The notes below the pieces were generated by a model that was not told the DNA's origin, made no database searches, and saw only the letters and a program-made list of their open reading frames with translations. Of a stretch of 64,000 nt of DNA, positions 50,914 through 59,557 are shown in pieces; position 1 is the stretch's first letter, and each line of letters begins with the position of its first letter. The stretch covers positions 62,001 to 126,000 of the forward strand of contig CAWAZU010000032.1 of the NCBI GenBank assembly GCA_963786445.1, in the 5' to 3' direction. A program made the translations under genes and the position numbers. The DNA comes from JAFKFJ01 sp963786445 (GTDB lineage: Bacteria > Pseudomonadota > Alphaproteobacteria > Acetobacterales > Acetobacteraceae).

Positions 50914-51924
50914 TCATTGCGTCAAGTCCATCTGCCGCGCCGGTGCCGCAACCGCCGGGTAGAGCAGGCAGCGCACGGCATGTCCTGTCGCCTCCTCGGT
51001 CGCCGACGGCATTGTCATCACCGGCACCACGGTCCGGCACTGCGGCATCGCACGCGGGCAGCGCGGATGGAAGCTGCAGCCGGACGGCACGGCGGCGGCA
51101 TTGGGCACCTCGCCCGCGATCCTTCCGGCGTCCGGCTTGGCGCGCTCCTCGGCCTCCGACACCACCGGCACCGCGGCGATCAGCGCGCGCGTGTAGGGAT
51201 GCAGGGGGGCGGCGAACACCTGCTCGGCGGTGCCGACCTCGCTGATCCGCCCGAGATAGAGCACCGCCAGCCGATCGACGAAGCTGCGCATCAGCGCCAG
51301 GTCGTGCGAGATGAACAGGTAGGTCAGGCCGCGCTCGCGCCGGATCGTCTGCAACAGCTCGATGATCTTCGCCTGCACCGAGACGTCGAGCGCCGAGGTC
51401 GGCTCGTCCAGGATCAGCAGGTCCGGCTCGGCCGCCAGCGCCCGCGCGATCGCCGCGCGCTGCCGCTGGCCGCCCGAGAGTTCGTGCGGGTAACGGCCGG
51501 CAAAGCTGCGCGACAGCTCGACCGTCTCCAGGAGGTCGCCGATGCGCCGCCCGGAGGCGTCGAAGCCGTGTACGCGCAGCGGCAGCACGATCGCATCCGC
51601 GACCGAGCGGCGCGGATTGAGCGAGGAGCCGGGGTTCTGGAACACCATCTGGATGCGCCGCCGCCCGCGCCGATGGCGCAGCACCGTCCCGAGCGCCGCT
51701 CCGTCGAGCCGGATGGCGCCGCCGCTCGGCCGATCGAGGCCGGCGACCATGCGCCCGAGCGTCGTCTTGCCGGACCCGGACTCACCGGCGAGGCCAAAAA
51801 TCTCGCCACGGCGGACTGCGAAGCTCACGCCGTCCACGGCGCGGATCGGCGGCAGGCGGCGGCCGAAAGCGCCGCGATTGGGGAAGTGGCGCACCACGTC
51901 CTCCACTTCGAGCAGCGGGGTCAT
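50914..51924 (-). CDS. Dipeptide-type ABC transporter ATP-binding protein (DppF-like), second importer
   Basis: A 336-residue ATPase. Walker A GESGSGKT, Q-loop MVFQNPGSSLNPRRSV, signature LSGGQRQR, Walker B LLILDEP then TSALDVSVQAKIIELL, H-loop FISHDLALMRSF. The C-terminal extension carries FHPRCPRAMPQC. Start at 51924 (MTPLLEVEDVVRHFPNRG) fits the family and overlaps the DppD-like stop by 4 bases (ATGA). It pairs with the DppD-like ATPase upstream. Confidence 0.92.
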   Translation of the reverse strand: MTPLLEVEDVVRHFPNRGAFGRRLPPIRAVDGVSFAVRRGEIFGLAGESGSGKTTLGRMVAGLDRPSGGAIRLDGAALGTVLRHRRGRRRIQMVFQNPGSSLNPRRSVADAIVLPLRVHGFDASGRRIGDLLETVELSRSFAGRYPHELSGGQRQRAAIARALAAEPDLLILDEPTSALDVSVQAKIIELLQTIRRERGLTYLFISHDLALMRSFVDRLAVLYLGRISEVGTAEQVFAAPLHPYTRALIAAVPVVSEAEERAKPDAGRIAGEVPNAAAVPSGCSFHPRCPRAMPQCRTVVPVMTMPSATEEATGHAVRCLLYPAVAAPARQMDLTQ

Positions 51925-52901
51925 GCGGCGTGAAGCCAGCAGCGGACGGCGCGCGCCGGCCCCGCCGCGACGTTGGGCGGCGGCCGGTCGCAGGCGGCGA
52001 ACCGCTCCGGGCAGCGCGCGGCGAAACGGCAGCCGGACGGCGGATCGGTGTAGTCGGGCAGCGTGCCCTCGATGCCGCGTGCCGACGTCTCGCCGGTCAG
52101 TTTGGGGACGCAGGCGAGCAGCGCGCGCGTGTAGGGGTGCAAGGGTGCTGCGAAGATCGCGGCGGTCGGCCCGGATTCGACGACGGTGCCGGCGTACATG
52201 ACGAACACGCGGTCGGTGATGGTGCGGATCACGCCGAGATTGTGCGCGACCAGCAGGAAGCCGAGGCCGCGCGCCGAGACCAGTTCGTCCAGCAGCCGCA
52301 GGATGTCGTCCTGCGTCGTCACGTCCAGCGCCGTGCCCGGCTCGTCGGCGAGCAGCATGCGCGGCGCGTTCAGCAGCGCCATCGCGATCAGCACGCGCTG
52401 GCGCATCCCGCCCGACAGCATCGTCGGATAGGCCGCGAACAGCCGCGCCGGATCGGGCAGGCGGCTCATCGCCATCGTCGCCAGCACGTGCGCCCGCCGC
52501 GCCGCGCGCGAGCGCCTGCGGCCGGCGTGCCGATCGCCCCATTTCAGGATGTCGCCCATCTGCCGGCCGATGGTGAACACCGGATTCAGCGCACTCATCG
52601 GGTCCTGGAATACCATCGCGATGTCGCGGCCGTTCAGCGCGTCGCGCGCGCGCCGCTTCAGGTGCAGGATGTCGCGTCCGTCCAGCCGGATTTCGCCGCG
52701 CGTCACGCGCGCCGGCGGCATCGGCAGGATGCCCATCACCGCACGCAGCGTCACGCTCTTGCCGCAGCCGGACTCGCCGACCAGCCCGACGCGCTCGCCC
52801 ACGCCGACCGAGAGCGTCACGTCCTGCAGCACCCGCGCCGGCCTTCCCTCGCCGCTGATCTCCAGGTCCAGGCCGACGATGTCCAGCAGCTTGGCGGTCA
52901 C
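51921..52901 (-). CDS. Dipeptide-type ABC transporter ATP-binding protein (DppD-like), second importer
   Basis: A 326-residue ATPase. Walker A GESGCGKS, Q-loop VFQDPMSALNPVFTIG, signature LSGGMRQR, Walker B LLADEPGTALDVTTQDDILR, H-loop LVAHNLGVI. C-terminal RFAARCPERFAAC is the peptide-transporter Cys motif. The start is GTG 52901, overlapping the preceding permease stop (GTGA), which fits the coupling seen throughout this operon; there is no nearer ATG with a good context. Confidence 0.9.
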   Translation of the reverse strand: MTAKLLDIVGLDLEISGEGRPARVLQDVTLSVGVGERVGLVGESGCGKSVTLRAVMGILPMPPARVTRGEIRLDGRDILHLKRRARDALNGRDIAMVFQDPMSALNPVFTIGRQMGDILKWGDRHAGRRRSRAARRAHVLATMAMSRLPDPARLFAAYPTMLSGGMRQRVLIAMALLNAPRMLLADEPGTALDVTTQDDILRLLDELVSARGLGFLLVAHNLGVIRTITDRVFVMYAGTVVESGPTAAIFAAPLHPYTRALLACVPKLTGETSARGIEGTLPDYTDPPSGCRFAARCPERFAACDRPPPNVAAGPARAVRCWLHAA

Positions 52902-53755
52902 GTCAGGCTCTCCACGTCCAGCGTGTCGCGCAGCCCGTCGCCGAGCAGGTTGAAACCCAGGATGACGATCAGGATGGCGATGCCCGGCATCAGCGCCTCC
53001 CACCACGTCCCCGGCAGGTAGGCCGAGCCGGAATGCACCATCGTGCCGAGATCCGGCGTCGGCGGCCGCACGCCGAGCCCGAGAAAGCTCAAGGCCGCGC
53101 CGATCAGGATCACGAACCCCGCATCCAGCGACAGCTTCACCGTGATCGCCGAGACGCAGTTGGGCAGGATCTCGCGAAAGATGATGTGCGTGCGGCTGGC
53201 GCCGATCACGCGGCAGGCGTCGATGTAGTCCTCGTTCCGCAATTGCCGCGTGATGCTGTAGATCAGCCGTGCGTGCCAGGTCCACCAGAGCGCGGCGAGC
53301 GCGATGACCATGTTGGCGAGATCGGGCGAAAGCACGCTGGTGACCGCCATCGCCAGCACCAGCGGCGGCATCGCCAGCGCGACATCGGTGACGCCCATCA
53401 GCATCGTCTCGACCCGCCCGCCGACATAGCCGGCGACGAGGCCCAGCGAAATGCCGAACGGCACGGAGAGGCCGAGCACGCCGAGCACCAGCAGCAGGGA
53501 GACGCGGTAGCCGTAGAGGATGCGGGTCAGGATGTCGCGGCCGACATCGTCGGTGCCCAGCCAGAATGCCGCCGAGGGCGGATGGTGGCGGTCGCGGAAG
53601 TTCACGTGGAATCCGGCGTCCGCCGGGTACGGCGCGATGTGCGGCGCGAAGACGGCGAGCAGGACGACCGCCAGCACGATCGCGGCGCCGGCCATCGCCG
53701 AGGGGCTGCGCCGGAAGCGGCGCCAGAACCGCATCCGTCGCGTCGCCTCGCTCAC
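52898..53755 (-). CDS. Dipeptide-type ABC transporter permease (DppC-like), second importer
   Basis: A 285-residue inner-membrane protein: FRRSPSAMAGAAIVLAVVLL, then FWLGTDDVGRDILTRILYGY (the LGTDxxGRD signature of DppC), SLGLVAGYVGGRVETMLMGV, and the EAA loop YIDACRVIGASRTHIIFREI, ending GDGLRDTLDVESLT. GTG 53755 is taken as the start because it overlaps the DppB-like stop (GTGA); an ATG seven codons later (MRFWRRF) is the alternative. Confidence 0.9.
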   Translation of the reverse strand: MSEATRRMRFWRRFRRSPSAMAGAAIVLAVVLLAVFAPHIAPYPADAGFHVNFRDRHHPPSAAFWLGTDDVGRDILTRILYGYRVSLLLVLGVLGLSVPFGISLGLVAGYVGGRVETMLMGVTDVALAMPPLVLAMAVTSVLSPDLANMVIALAALWWTWHARLIYSITRQLRNEDYIDACRVIGASRTHIIFREILPNCVSAITVKLSLDAGFVILIGAALSFLGLGVRPPTPDLGTMVHSGSAYLPGTWWEALMPGIAILIVILGFNLLGDGLRDTLDVESLT

Positions 53756-54777
53756 GGCGTCGCCGCGCGCAGGCGGATGCGCGGATCGACCGCCGCGACC
53801 ACGAGATCGACCGCGAGGTTGACGACGACGAACACCAGCCCGATCAGGATCACCACGGCCATCAGCGCGTTCAGGTCTTTTTGCAGGATCGCGCGCACGC
53901 CGTAGCTGGCGATGCCGGGGAGGCCGAACACCATCTCCACCACGAAGGCGTTGCCCAGCAGCGAGGCGAACTCCAGCCCCAGGATGGTCAGCGTCGGCAC
54001 AATCGACGGCTTGAGCATGTAGCGGAACGTGATCAGCCGCTCCGGCAGGCCGAACGCCTGCACGAGTGCCACGTAGTCGCGCCGGCTCACGTCGAGCATG
54101 CTGGAGCGGGTGATGCGCATGACTTGCCCAAGGGTCGCGGCCGACAGCGCGATCACCGGCAGCAGCAGGTGGCGCAGCGCATCGAGAAACAGGCCGGGGC
54201 GGCCGGCGAGCAGCGTGTCGATGGTCATGAAGCCGGTCATGTTCGCATCGAACCGCACGCTCGGACTCATCCGTCCGGAGACCGGCAGCACGTGCAGCAC
54301 ATAGCCCGCCAGCAGCTGCAGCAGGATCGCCAGCAGGAAGCCGGGCGTGACCACGCCGATCAGCGCGGTGATCCGGCTGATCCCGTCGGCCAGCCCGCCG
54401 CGCCGCCGCGCCGCGAACGCGCCCGCCGGCACCGCGACGACCAGCACGAGCAGGATGCTCGCCGTCACCAGTTCCAGTGTCATCGGCAGCGTCTCGGCCA
54501 CGTCCTCGTTGACGCTGCGGCGCGTGATCAGCGACTGGCCGAGATCGCCGCGCAGCAGGTCGCGCATGTAGAGGAGATATTGCACGCTGACCGGGCGGTC
54601 GAAGCCCATCTCGTGGCGCAGCGCGGCCACCTGCGGCGGCGTCGCCAGCGGCCCCAGCGCGATGCGTGCCGGATCGCCGGGCACGACGCGCGCCACCACG
54701 AAGATCACGGCCGAGAGACCGATCAGCACCAGCAGCCCGCGCAGCGCCCGCCTGGCCAGATATTCCAATAACTGCAT
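53752..54777 (-). CDS. Dipeptide-type ABC transporter permease (DppB-like), second importer
   Basis: A 341-residue inner-membrane protein with about six membrane segments. It begins YLARRALRGLLVLIGLSAVI, then FVVARVVPGDPARIALG, the segment MGFDRPVSVQYLLYMRDLLR, and the EAA loop YVALVQAFGLPERLITFRYM; GLPGIASYGVRAILQKDLNA follows. It is the first gene of the minus-strand importer (B, C, D, F, then binding protein) and is divergent from the DUF917 gene at 54965, sharing a 187-base promoter region. Confidence 0.93.
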   Translation of the reverse strand: MQLLEYLARRALRGLLVLIGLSAVIFVVARVVPGDPARIALGPLATPPQVAALRHEMGFDRPVSVQYLLYMRDLLRGDLGQSLITRRSVNEDVAETLPMTLELVTASILLVLVVAVPAGAFAARRRGGLADGISRITALIGVVTPGFLLAILLQLLAGYVLHVLPVSGRMSPSVRFDANMTGFMTIDTLLAGRPGLFLDALRHLLLPVIALSAATLGQVMRITRSSMLDVSRRDYVALVQAFGLPERLITFRYMLKPSIVPTLTILGLEFASLLGNAFVVEMVFGLPGIASYGVRAILQKDLNALMAVVILIGLVFVVVNLAVDLVVAAVDPRIRLRAATP

Positions 54778-54821
54778 CGAGATAGGGGCACTCCCGCCAC
54801 GGCGCGCCGATCAGCATCCTG

Positions 54822-54843
54822 GGCACGGCGCGAGTACCGTGCC
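54822..54843. promoter_or_regulatory. Inverted repeat between divergent DppB-like and DUF917 genes
   Basis: GGCACGG (54822-54828) and CCGTGCC (54837-54843) are perfect reverse complements with an 8-base spacer. The site lies 45 bases upstream of the DppB-like start and about 120 bases before the DUF917 start, where an operator controlling both operons would be expected. No cognate regulator gene is adjacent. Confidence 0.4.
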
Positions 54844-54964
54844 GCCGATCCCGGCCGATTGCAACCCCGCCCGGAGCAAGCGTCTTGCCCGGATTGGCGC
54901 TTTGGCGCGGTGTCGCGGCGGTGTAGTAATCGCCTGCCCGCCGCCGCAGCAGGACGCCACGCCG

Positions 54965-56065
54965 ATGCCCTTTGCCGATCTGCCCGAGATCGCGTTTGCC
55001 GATCTGCAGCCGCTCGCGACGGGCGCGTGGATTCTCGGGGCCGGCGGCGGCGGCTCGCCCTATCGCCATTACCTGAACGTCCGCGAGCTCTATGCCGCGG
55101 GGCGGCCGGCGCGGCTGCTCGATCCGCTGCGGCTGGACGACGATGCGCTGGTCGCGGTGGTCTCGGCGATGGGGGCGCCGCTGGTCGGGCAGGAGCGGCT
55201 GTCCGATCCGCATGTCGCCGCCAAGCCCGTCCGCATGATGGAGGCGTATCTCGGCCGACGCTTCGACGCCGTGATGCCGCTGGAGATCGGCGGCGGCAAC
55301 GCCTTCCAGCCGATCGCGGTCGGGCTCGTGCTCGATCTGCCGGTGGTCGATGCGGATGCGATGGGCCGCGCCTTCCCGGAGGCGCAGATGACCAGCTTCG
55401 CGATCGCCGATCTCACCGCCTTCCCGCTGGCGCTCGCCGACATCCGCGACAACGCGGTGATCGTGACGCGGGCGGCGAGCTGGAAATGGATGGAGCGCAT
55501 CTCGCGAAAAATCTGCACCGAGGTCGGCTCGACCGCCGCCACCTGCAAGGCGCCGCGCAGCGGGCGCGAGGTGAAGGCGCACGGCATCCTCTACACCGTG
55601 ACCCAGGCGATCCGGCTGGGCCGCGCCGTGCAGGCGGCGCGGCAGGCGCACGAGGACCCGGTGGCCGCCGTGCTGCACGCCGAACGCGGAAAACTGCTGT
55701 TCCGCGGCAAGGTCGCCGACATCGCCCGGCGCACCACCGAGGGGTTCCTGCGCGGCCGGGCCACGGTCGCGGGTCTCGACGAGAACCGTGGCTCGCTCTA
55801 CGAACTCGACTTCCAGAACGAGTTCGCGGTCGGCTGGCGCGACGGCACGGTGGATGTCACCACGCCCGACATCATCGCCGTGCTCGACAGCGTCTCCGGC
55901 GAGGCGATCGGCACCGAGGCGATCCGCTACGGCCAGCGCGTCAGCGTCGTCGCGCTGCCTTCGCCGGCGATCCTGGCGACGCCGAAAGGTCTCGACCATG
56001 TCGGGCCGCGCGCGTTCGGCTACGACTTCGACTACAAGTCCGCCTTCGCCGGAGCTGCGGCATGA
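54965..56065 (+). CDS. DUF917 / S-methyl-thiohydantoin desulfurase-like protein, copy 1
   Basis: A 366-residue protein of the DUF917 family, in which one member is described as an S-methyl thiohydantoin desulfurase. Gly-rich N-terminus TGAWILGAGGGGSPYRHYLN, then VVSAMGAPLVGQERL, MPLEIGGGNAFQPI, LVLDLPVVDADAMGRAFPEA, and the C-terminal VTTPDIIAVLDSVSGEAIGT with YGQRVSVVALPSP. It overlaps the HyuA start by four bases; DUF917 and HyuA genes commonly occur as pairs and probably form one enzyme or a two-step route on a cyclic amide. It is more diverged from the other two copies here than they are from each other. Confidence 0.87.
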   Translation: MPFADLPEIAFADLQPLATGAWILGAGGGGSPYRHYLNVRELYAAGRPARLLDPLRLDDDALVAVVSAMGAPLVGQERLSDPHVAAKPVRMMEAYLGRRFDAVMPLEIGGGNAFQPIAVGLVLDLPVVDADAMGRAFPEAQMTSFAIADLTAFPLALADIRDNAVIVTRAASWKWMERISRKICTEVGSTAATCKAPRSGREVKAHGILYTVTQAIRLGRAVQAARQAHEDPVAAVLHAERGKLLFRGKVADIARRTTEGFLRGRATVAGLDENRGSLYELDFQNEFAVGWRDGTVDVTTPDIIAVLDSVSGEAIGTEAIRYGQRVSVVALPSPAILATPKGLDHVGPRAFGYDFDYKSAFAGAAA

Positions 56066-57597
56066 GGCGCATCGGCATCGACGTGGGCGGCACCAACACC
56101 GATGCGGTGCTGGTGCAGGATGCGCACGTGCTGCACACGGTGAAGACGCCGACCACCGCGGACGTGACCGGCGGCATCCGCACCGCACTGGCGCGGCTGC
56201 TGGCCGGTGTTGCCGACGCGGCGGCGGGCATCGACGCGGTGATGATCGGCACCACGCATTTCACCAACGCGGTGGTGCAGCGCCGCGGGCTTGGGCGCGT
56301 CGCGGCGGTGCGCATCGGCCTGCCCTCCGGCGCCACGCTGCATCCGTTCGTGGACTGGCCGCCCGACCTCGCCGCGCTGGTCAATGCCGGCTGCTTCATG
56401 ATCGCCGGCGGCCACGAATACGACGGGCGCGTGATCGTGCCGCTCGACACGGCGGCGCTGCGCGACGCCGCCGCGCGCATCGCCGATCTGGGCGTGACCG
56501 CGGTGGCGATCGCCGGCGTGTTCTCGCCGCTCACCGACGAGCACGAACGCATCGCCGCGGACATCCTGCGGGAACGCAATCCCGGCCTGCGCATCACCCT
56601 GTCCGCCACGCTCGGCGGCATCGGCCTGCTGGAGCGTGAGAACGCCACGCTGCTGAACGCGTGCCTGCAGGACCTGGCGCGCACGACCACGCGGAGCTTC
56701 GTGCAGGCGCTGCGGGAAAGCGGCATCGCGGCGCCGCTCTTCCTGACCCAGAACGACGGCACGGTGACGCGCGCCGAGGTCGCGGAGCGCGCGCCGGTGC
56801 ATTGCTTCGCCTCCGGCCCGACCAACAGCATGCGCGGCGCCGCTTTCCTCTCCGGCATCGCCGACGGCGCGGTGGTCGATGTCGGCGGCACCACCAGCGA
56901 CATCGGCTACATCCGCCACGGTTTTCCGCGCGAAGCGAACGGCGTGGTGGAGGTGGGCGGCGTGCGCACGCTGTTCCGCATGCCCGACCTGCTGTCGCTC
57001 GGCCTCGGCGGCGGCACCGAGGTCGCGCTGGACCCGCTCACGGTCGGGCCGGCCAGCGTCGGCTTCCGGCTGGCCGAGCAGGCGCTGGTGTTCGGCGGCG
57101 CGCAACTCACCGCGACCGATATCGCGGTGGCCGCCGGGCTGGCCGATCTCGGCGACCGCGGCCTGGTGCGGCAGCTCTCGCCCGCCGCGGTCGCGGCGGC
57201 GGTCGCGCGCATGCACGCGATGCTCGCCGAGGGTCTCGACCGCATGAAGACGGAGCGCGGCGCGGTGAAGCTGCTCGCGGTCGGCGGCGGCAGCTTCCTG
57301 GTGCCCGACCGCATGGAGGGCACGTCGGAGGTGGTGCGCGTGCCGCACCACGCCGTGGCCAATGCCGTCGGCGCCGCCATCGCCCAGGTGAGCGGCGAGG
57401 TGGATCGCGTGTTCACCGGCGTCGCCCGCGACCGCGCGCTGGCCGACGCCGCCGCCGAGGCGCGCGCCCGCGCGGTCGAGGCCGGCGCCGACCCGGCCAG
57501 CCTGCACACGGTGGAGGCCGAGGACATCCCGCTTGCCTACGTCCCCGGCAATGCCTTCCGCGTGCGGGTGCGCGTCGTCGGCGACGTGAGCGGGTAG
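56062..57597 (+). CDS. Hydantoinase/oxoprolinase A-type protein (HyuA), copy 1
   Basis: A 511-residue protein of the hydantoinase A/oxoprolinase/acetone carboxylase family, which uses ATP to open or carboxylate cyclic amides. N-terminal ASKHA-type phosphate motif RIGIDVGGTNTDAVL, then MIGTTHFTNAVVQRRGL, ERENATLLNACLQDL, LTQNDGTV, and the second phosphate motif VVDVGGTTSDIGYI. The short form (Hydant_A_N plus Hydantoinase_A, no C-terminal part and no HyuB subunit nearby) is that usually found with DUF917. ATG 56062 overlaps the DUF917 stop (ATGA). Confidence 0.88.
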   Translation: MRRIGIDVGGTNTDAVLVQDAHVLHTVKTPTTADVTGGIRTALARLLAGVADAAAGIDAVMIGTTHFTNAVVQRRGLGRVAAVRIGLPSGATLHPFVDWPPDLAALVNAGCFMIAGGHEYDGRVIVPLDTAALRDAAARIADLGVTAVAIAGVFSPLTDEHERIAADILRERNPGLRITLSATLGGIGLLERENATLLNACLQDLARTTTRSFVQALRESGIAAPLFLTQNDGTVTRAEVAERAPVHCFASGPTNSMRGAAFLSGIADGAVVDVGGTTSDIGYIRHGFPREANGVVEVGGVRTLFRMPDLLSLGLGGGTEVALDPLTVGPASVGFRLAEQALVFGGAQLTATDIAVAAGLADLGDRGLVRQLSPAAVAAAVARMHAMLAEGLDRMKTERGAVKLLAVGGGSFLVPDRMEGTSEVVRVPHHAVANAVGAAIAQVSGEVDRVFTGVARDRALADAAAEARARAVEAGADPASLHTVEAEDIPLAYVPGNAFRVRVRVVGDVSG

Positions 57598-57679
57598 CAC
57601 CCGAGGGTCGTGTCGCACCGTGAAAATCGACGCGGCCCGGCTTGCCCAGCCCGCCGCGGGTCGTGTTAGTATCGCTGTC

Positions 57680-58540
57680 ATGCCGCCCGCCGCGTCCCCC
57701 GCCCTGGCCGACCGTTTTGCCCATCTTGTCGAGGGGCTGCGCCGCGCCATCGCCGCCCGCGGCGCCGGAACCTGGCTCGCCCTGCCGCTGATGCTGCTGC
57801 TCTGGTCGCGGCTGCGCCGCACCGCGGAGCGGTTCGCCCGCCTCGCGGCAAAAGTCCATGCCGGCACGCTGCCGCCGCCGCGCCGCCGCCTGCGCTCCCC
57901 CCGCCCGGCCCGGCCCCAGCCGCTGCGGCTGCCGCGCGGCTTCGCCTGGCTCGTGCGCCGGCTGCCGCAGGCCGCCTCCGCCGCCTCGCAGTTGCAGCAC
58001 CTGCTCGCCGATCCGGCGATGGCCGACCTGCTCGCCGCCGCGCCCCAGGCCGGGCGGCTGCTCCGCCCGCTGTGCCAAATGCTGGGCGTCCGCCCGCCGC
58101 CGGCCGCGGAGCCTGTCCTCGGGCCGGAAGCAGGCCGGTCCCGTGGGCCCTCCGCCGCCGGTCCGGCCGGCGGCCCCGTCCCGCCCGGCCTGCCGTCCCC
58201 GGCCGCCGCCGCGCGCGCAGCCCCGCATCCTCTCCCCGCCCGTCCCCGGCATCCCGCCCGTTCCGGCGTGACCGCGCGGCGCCCCCGCACGGCCATAATG
58301 TTCCTATATAGAAACATACCAGCCTGCGAAGGGGAAGCAGGCGTTTTGCGGTCGTCCGCGTTGAAACGGCGTCACTGCCCACCCGAGGTGCAACCCGAGA
58401 CGAAACCCCTTTTTGAAGCAAGTTGCCGAAATCGCCGCGTGGCAACCCATGCTCCGGCATTGCCTGATGCCGACGGGTTGCCGGCGTCCGGGCGGGGGGT
58501 CAGATTGAGCGCCGCAACACGGAACGGAGGAGTGGCATGA
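57680..58540 (+). CDS. Hypothetical protein (Acetobacteraceae-type), C-terminal tail doubtful
   Basis: The first ~140 residues look real: ADRFAHLVEGLRRAIAARGA, a hydrophobic piece TWLALPLMLLLWSRL, RFARLAAKVHAGTL, then LPRGFAWLVRRLPQAASAAS and LLADPAMADLLAAAPQAGRL ending LRPLCQMLGVRPPP. I recognise this arrangement from uncharacterised proteins of Acetobacteraceae. Function unknown. From about residue 140 (near 58100) the sequence becomes low-complexity Pro/Ala/Arg and runs over a probable operator at 58298, so the true end is likely earlier and a frameshift near 58100-58270 is possible. ATG 57680 fits the family start; no strong ribosome-binding site. Confidence 0.6.
   Translation: MPPAASPALADRFAHLVEGLRRAIAARGAGTWLALPLMLLLWSRLRRTAERFARLAAKVHAGTLPPPRRRLRSPRPARPQPLRLPRGFAWLVRRLPQAASAASQLQHLLADPAMADLLAAAPQAGRLLRPLCQMLGVRPPPAAEPVLGPEAGRSRGPSAAGPAGGPVPPGLPSPAAAARAAPHPLPARPRHPARSGVTARRPRTAIMFLYRNIPACEGEAGVLRSSALKRRHCPPEVQPETKPLFEASCRNRRVATHAPALPDADGLPASGRGVRLSAATRNGGVA
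58298..58317. promoter_or_regulatory. 20-bp near-perfect palindrome, probable operator of the deacetylase gene
   Basis: ATGTTCCTATATAGAAACAT is its own reverse complement except for one mismatched pair (positions 6 and 15), 18 of 20 bases. It is an AT-rich island in very GC-rich DNA, about 220 bases before the start of the deacetylase at 58537. Length, symmetry and the central TATATA are what a dimeric helix-turn-helix repressor (IclR, TetR or GntR type) would bind, perhaps overlapping a -10 region. The regulator is not identified. Confidence 0.55.
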
Positions 58541-59526
58541 CCGCGCGGCATGGACGGGCCGGCACAGGGAGTCGCCCGGTGCCCGCGACGGGCGCGGGCC
58601 TGCCCCCGGCGGCGGCCAAGCTCGGGCCGCCGCGGGACTTCGTCGGCTATGGCGCGAACCCGCCCGATCCGCGCTGGCCCGGCAATGCCCGCATTGCCGT
58701 CAACCTCAACCTCAACGTCGAGGCGGGCGGCGAACACTCGATCCTGGAAGGCGATCCGGCCTCCGAGCATCTGCTGACCGATATCGGGTTTCCGTCCTAC
58801 CCCGGCGTGCGCAGCACCATGGTCGAGTCGGCGTTCGAATACGGCCCGCGGGTCGGCTGCTGGCGGCTGCTGCGCATCTTCGCGCGGTTCGGCATCCGCA
58901 CCAGCATCCTCGGCGTGGTGCGCGGCCTGCAGCATTACCCGGCGCTGACGCGCGCCTTCGTCGAACAGGGGCACGAGGTGCTCAGCCATGGCTGGCGCTG
59001 GATCGACCATCACCAGATGGACGAGGCCGAGGAGCGGGACCATGTCCGCCGCGCCGTCGAGGGCATACGGGAGCTGACCGGCGCGGCGCCGGTCGGCTGG
59101 TTCAGCGGACGGCCGAGCATCAACACGCGCCGGCTGCTCGTCGAGCACGGCGGCTTCCTCTACGACCGCGACTATCTCGGCGATGAGCTGCCGTTCTGGG
59201 TGCGCTACGGCGAGGCGAGCCATCTCGTCGTGCCGTATTCGTTCGAGACGAACGACAACCGTTTCGACCAGAACAGTGGCTTCAGCACCGCCGACGACTT
59301 CGCCCGCTATCTGATCGACTGTTTCGACCTGCTCTACGAAGAGGGGGCCGACGCGCCGAAGCTGATGAGTGTCGCGCTGCACGACAGGCTGACCGGACGG
59401 CCGGCACGGGCCGTGGGATTGATCCGGTTCCTGGAGCATGCGCGCCGGCACGACCGCGTGTGGTTCTGCACCGGACGGGACATTGCCGAACACTGGCACC
59501 GGACGCATCCGCCCGCGCCCGGCTGA
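58537..59526 (+). CDS. Polysaccharide deacetylase family protein (PuuE allantoinase-like)
   Basis: A 329-residue NodB-fold hydrolase. After a 34-residue N-terminal extension the PuuE pattern starts: FVGYGANPPDPRWPGNARIA, NLNVEAGGEHSILEGDPASE, YPGVRSTMVESAFEYGPRVG, HEVLSHGWRWIDHHQMDEAE, GAAPVGWFSGRPSINTRRLL, LYDRDYLGDELPFW and MSVALHDRLTGRPAR. In PuuE proteins this fold opens allantoin in a metal-free or metal-dependent manner; here an amidohydrolase role on a hydantoin-like ring would fit the HyuA/DUF917 neighbours. ATG 58537 has GGAGGAG upstream. Exact substrate unproven. Confidence 0.85.
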   Translation: MTARHGRAGTGSRPVPATGAGLPPAAAKLGPPRDFVGYGANPPDPRWPGNARIAVNLNLNVEAGGEHSILEGDPASEHLLTDIGFPSYPGVRSTMVESAFEYGPRVGCWRLLRIFARFGIRTSILGVVRGLQHYPALTRAFVEQGHEVLSHGWRWIDHHQMDEAEERDHVRRAVEGIRELTGAAPVGWFSGRPSINTRRLLVEHGGFLYDRDYLGDELPFWVRYGEASHLVVPYSFETNDNRFDQNSGFSTADDFARYLIDCFDLLYEEGADAPKLMSVALHDRLTGRPARAVGLIRFLEHARRHDRVWFCTGRDIAEHWHRTHPPAPG

Positions 59527-59557
59527 GCCGCTGCGCGCCGGCGCCGTCGCGGTGCGG

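Noticed and set aside
52898..56188. Long minus-strand frame joining the DppC-like permease to sequence antisense to DUF917
   Set aside because: Only the last 285 codons are permease; the first part lies opposite the DUF917 gene and has no family resemblance. The GTG at 53755 is the sensible start.
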